Assembly: GCA_946477505.1 (NCBI GenBank)
Contig: CAMKYP010000042.1
Span: 1-15,190, forward strand
From: an uncultured Dechloromonas sp.
GTDB taxonomy: Bacteria; Pseudomonadota; Gammaproteobacteria; Burkholderiales; Rhodocyclaceae
DNA: 15,190 nucleotides
Reading direction: 5' to 3'
The position numbers and the translations under genes are program-made. A model generated the notes under the pieces. It was given only the letters and a program-made list of their open reading frames with translations, was not told where the DNA came from and did not search any database. This document shows positions 14,173 to 15,190 of the stretch, piece after piece. Within the stretch, counting starts at the first letter, position 1, and each line of letters starts with the position of its first letter.

Positions 14173-15190
14173 CAACGACCCTCCCGATCACGCGAACGCA
14201 ACGAACCGTCACGTGAAGTAGACGAATACGAACCGCCTCCGACCTTCGGCGCGGTTTCCAGTTGCGGCGGCGCATCCGACGACAATGGGGCGGATGGGCG
14301 AGCCGTGGAAGGCGCTACCGAAGCTTCCGGTGCGGCCTGGGCTGCCGTTGCCGCTGCAGTGGCCTGCATCAGCTTGTCGAGCGGCAGGTAGAGCAAATTA
14401 CCCTGTCCCTTGGCATCGACAAGCACTTTGCTGGTATTGGCGAAAATCTGCTGCATGGTGTCGAGATACATGCGCTGGCGCGTCACTTCCGGCGCCTTGG
14501 CATATTCGGCCACCACCTGCTTGAAGCGCGATGCATCGCCCTCAGCCGTCGAGATGACGCGCTGCTTGTAACCATCGGCTTCCTGCAACAGGCGGGCGGC
14601 CGTACCCTTGGCCTTGGGAATCACGTCATTGGCGTAGGCTTGGCCTTCGTTTTTCTGGCGCTCACGATCCTGGCCGGCCTTGACGGCATCGTCGAACGCC
14701 GCCTGGACCTGCTCGGGCGGCTGGGCATTCTGCATCGTTACCTTGGAGATCAGGATGCCGCTCTGGTAGCGATCCAGGATGTCCTGCATCAGCTTGGCGG
14801 CCTGGGTGGCGATCTGCTCACGACCTTCGTACAGCACGTAATCCATCTTGCTCTTGCCGACAATCTCGCGCACGGCGGTTTCGGCCGCGCCCATCACTGC
14901 TTCATCGGTCGAGCGGTTGTTGAACAGGTAATCGACCGGGTCCTTGAGCACATACTGAACGGCGAACTGGATGTTCACGATGTTTTCGTCATCGGTGAGC
15001 ATCAGCGCCTCCTTGAGTACCTTGTTTCGCTCGCTGCCACGGTAGCCGATTTCAATGGTACGCACGCCGGTCAAGTTGACCAGTTCGTGGGATTGGATCG
15101 GATACGGCAAGCGCCAGCGCAGCCCCGGCTCGGTCGCCTCCTTGAAGCTACCGAACTGAAGAACCAGGCCACGCTGCGAGGCATCGACGA
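14172..15190 (-). CDS. hflK: FtsH protease modulator HflK, N-terminus outside window
   Basis: The reading frame is open to the right edge and covers 339 residues without the start and N-terminal membrane anchor. The visible start, RGLVLQFGSFKEATEPGLRW then LPYPIQSHELVNLTGVRTIEIGYRG, is the HflK SPFH domain. LTDDENIVNIQFAVQYVLKDPVDYLF, the HflK stretch SGILISKVTMQNAQPPEQVQ, and VISTAEGDASRFKQVVAEYAKAPEVTRQRMYL confirm it. The C-terminal tail after KVLVDAKGQGNLLYLPLDKL is Ala/Ser/Arg-rich and low in complexity, as usual in HflK. Together with HflC it forms the FtsH-regulating complex. It is the first gene seen of the operon that runs to purA; hflX and hfq, the usual upstream neighbours, would lie beyond the window. 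Confidence 0.95.
   Translation of the reverse strand, partial: VDASQRGLVLQFGSFKEATEPGLRWRLPYPIQSHELVNLTGVRTIEIGYRGSERNKVLKEALMLTDDENIVNIQFAVQYVLKDPVDYLFNNRSTDEAVMGAAETAVREIVGKSKMDYVLYEGREQIATQAAKLMQDILDRYQSGILISKVTMQNAQPPEQVQAAFDDAVKAGQDRERQKNEGQAYANDVIPKAKGTAARLLQEADGYKQRVISTAEGDASRFKQVVAEYAKAPEVTRQRMYLDTMQQIFANTSKVLVDAKGQGNLLYLPLDKLMQATAAATAAQAAPEASVAPSTARPSAPLSSDAPPQLETAPKVGGGSYSSTSRDGSLRSRDREGR

Overview
The window looks like an ordinary chromosomal segment of a high-GC betaproteobacterium, most likely of the Rhodocyclales (Dechloromonas/Azonexus-like). That placement is an inference. It rests on the gene order hflK-hflC-DUF2065-hisZ-purA, on a HisZ of the type used with short-form HisG, and on the mix of GGDEF, HDOD and hemerythrin proteins. 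No database search was possible. No phage, transposon, integrase or CRISPR array is visible.

Left part (1-5548): a membrane diguanylate cyclase (minus strand, cut by the left edge) diverges from a three-gene plus-strand cluster. The cluster is a DUF599 membrane protein, a RarD-type EamA transporter, and a membrane-anchored spermidine-synthase-like protein whose start overlaps the rarD stop. It converges, with overlapping stops, on a minus-strand pair: rlmB and, 3 nt downstream of it, a second EamA/DMT transporter.

Middle (5549-9653): a hemerythrin protein (minus) with a complete di-iron ligand set and an unusual cysteine-bearing insert diverges from an HDOD-domain gene (plus) across an AT-rich regulatory gap holding an 8-bp inverted repeat. 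This pair sits between rlmB and rnr (RNase R), which are neighbours in Escherichia coli.

Right part (9654-15190): two tandem tRNA-Leu(CAG) genes lie in a perfect 149-bp direct repeat that includes their terminators; each has its own promoter. The -35 box of the first overlaps the rnr start codon. Next come a small exported His-rich protein and a terminator shared with purA. Then the tight minus-strand operon hflK-hflC-DUF2065-hisZ-purA follows, with 1-4 nt overlaps or a 3-nt gap at each junction; hflK is cut by the right edge.

Most genes are housekeeping: 23S rRNA 2'-O-methylation, RNA decay, purine and histidine synthesis, FtsH modulation and leucine tRNA. The parts that deserve a second look are the Cys-insert hemerythrin/HDOD pair with its intergenic operator-like element, the membrane-fused aminopropyltransferase homologue with a degenerate active-site motif, and the tRNA-Leu duplication with its promoter buried in the rnr start.
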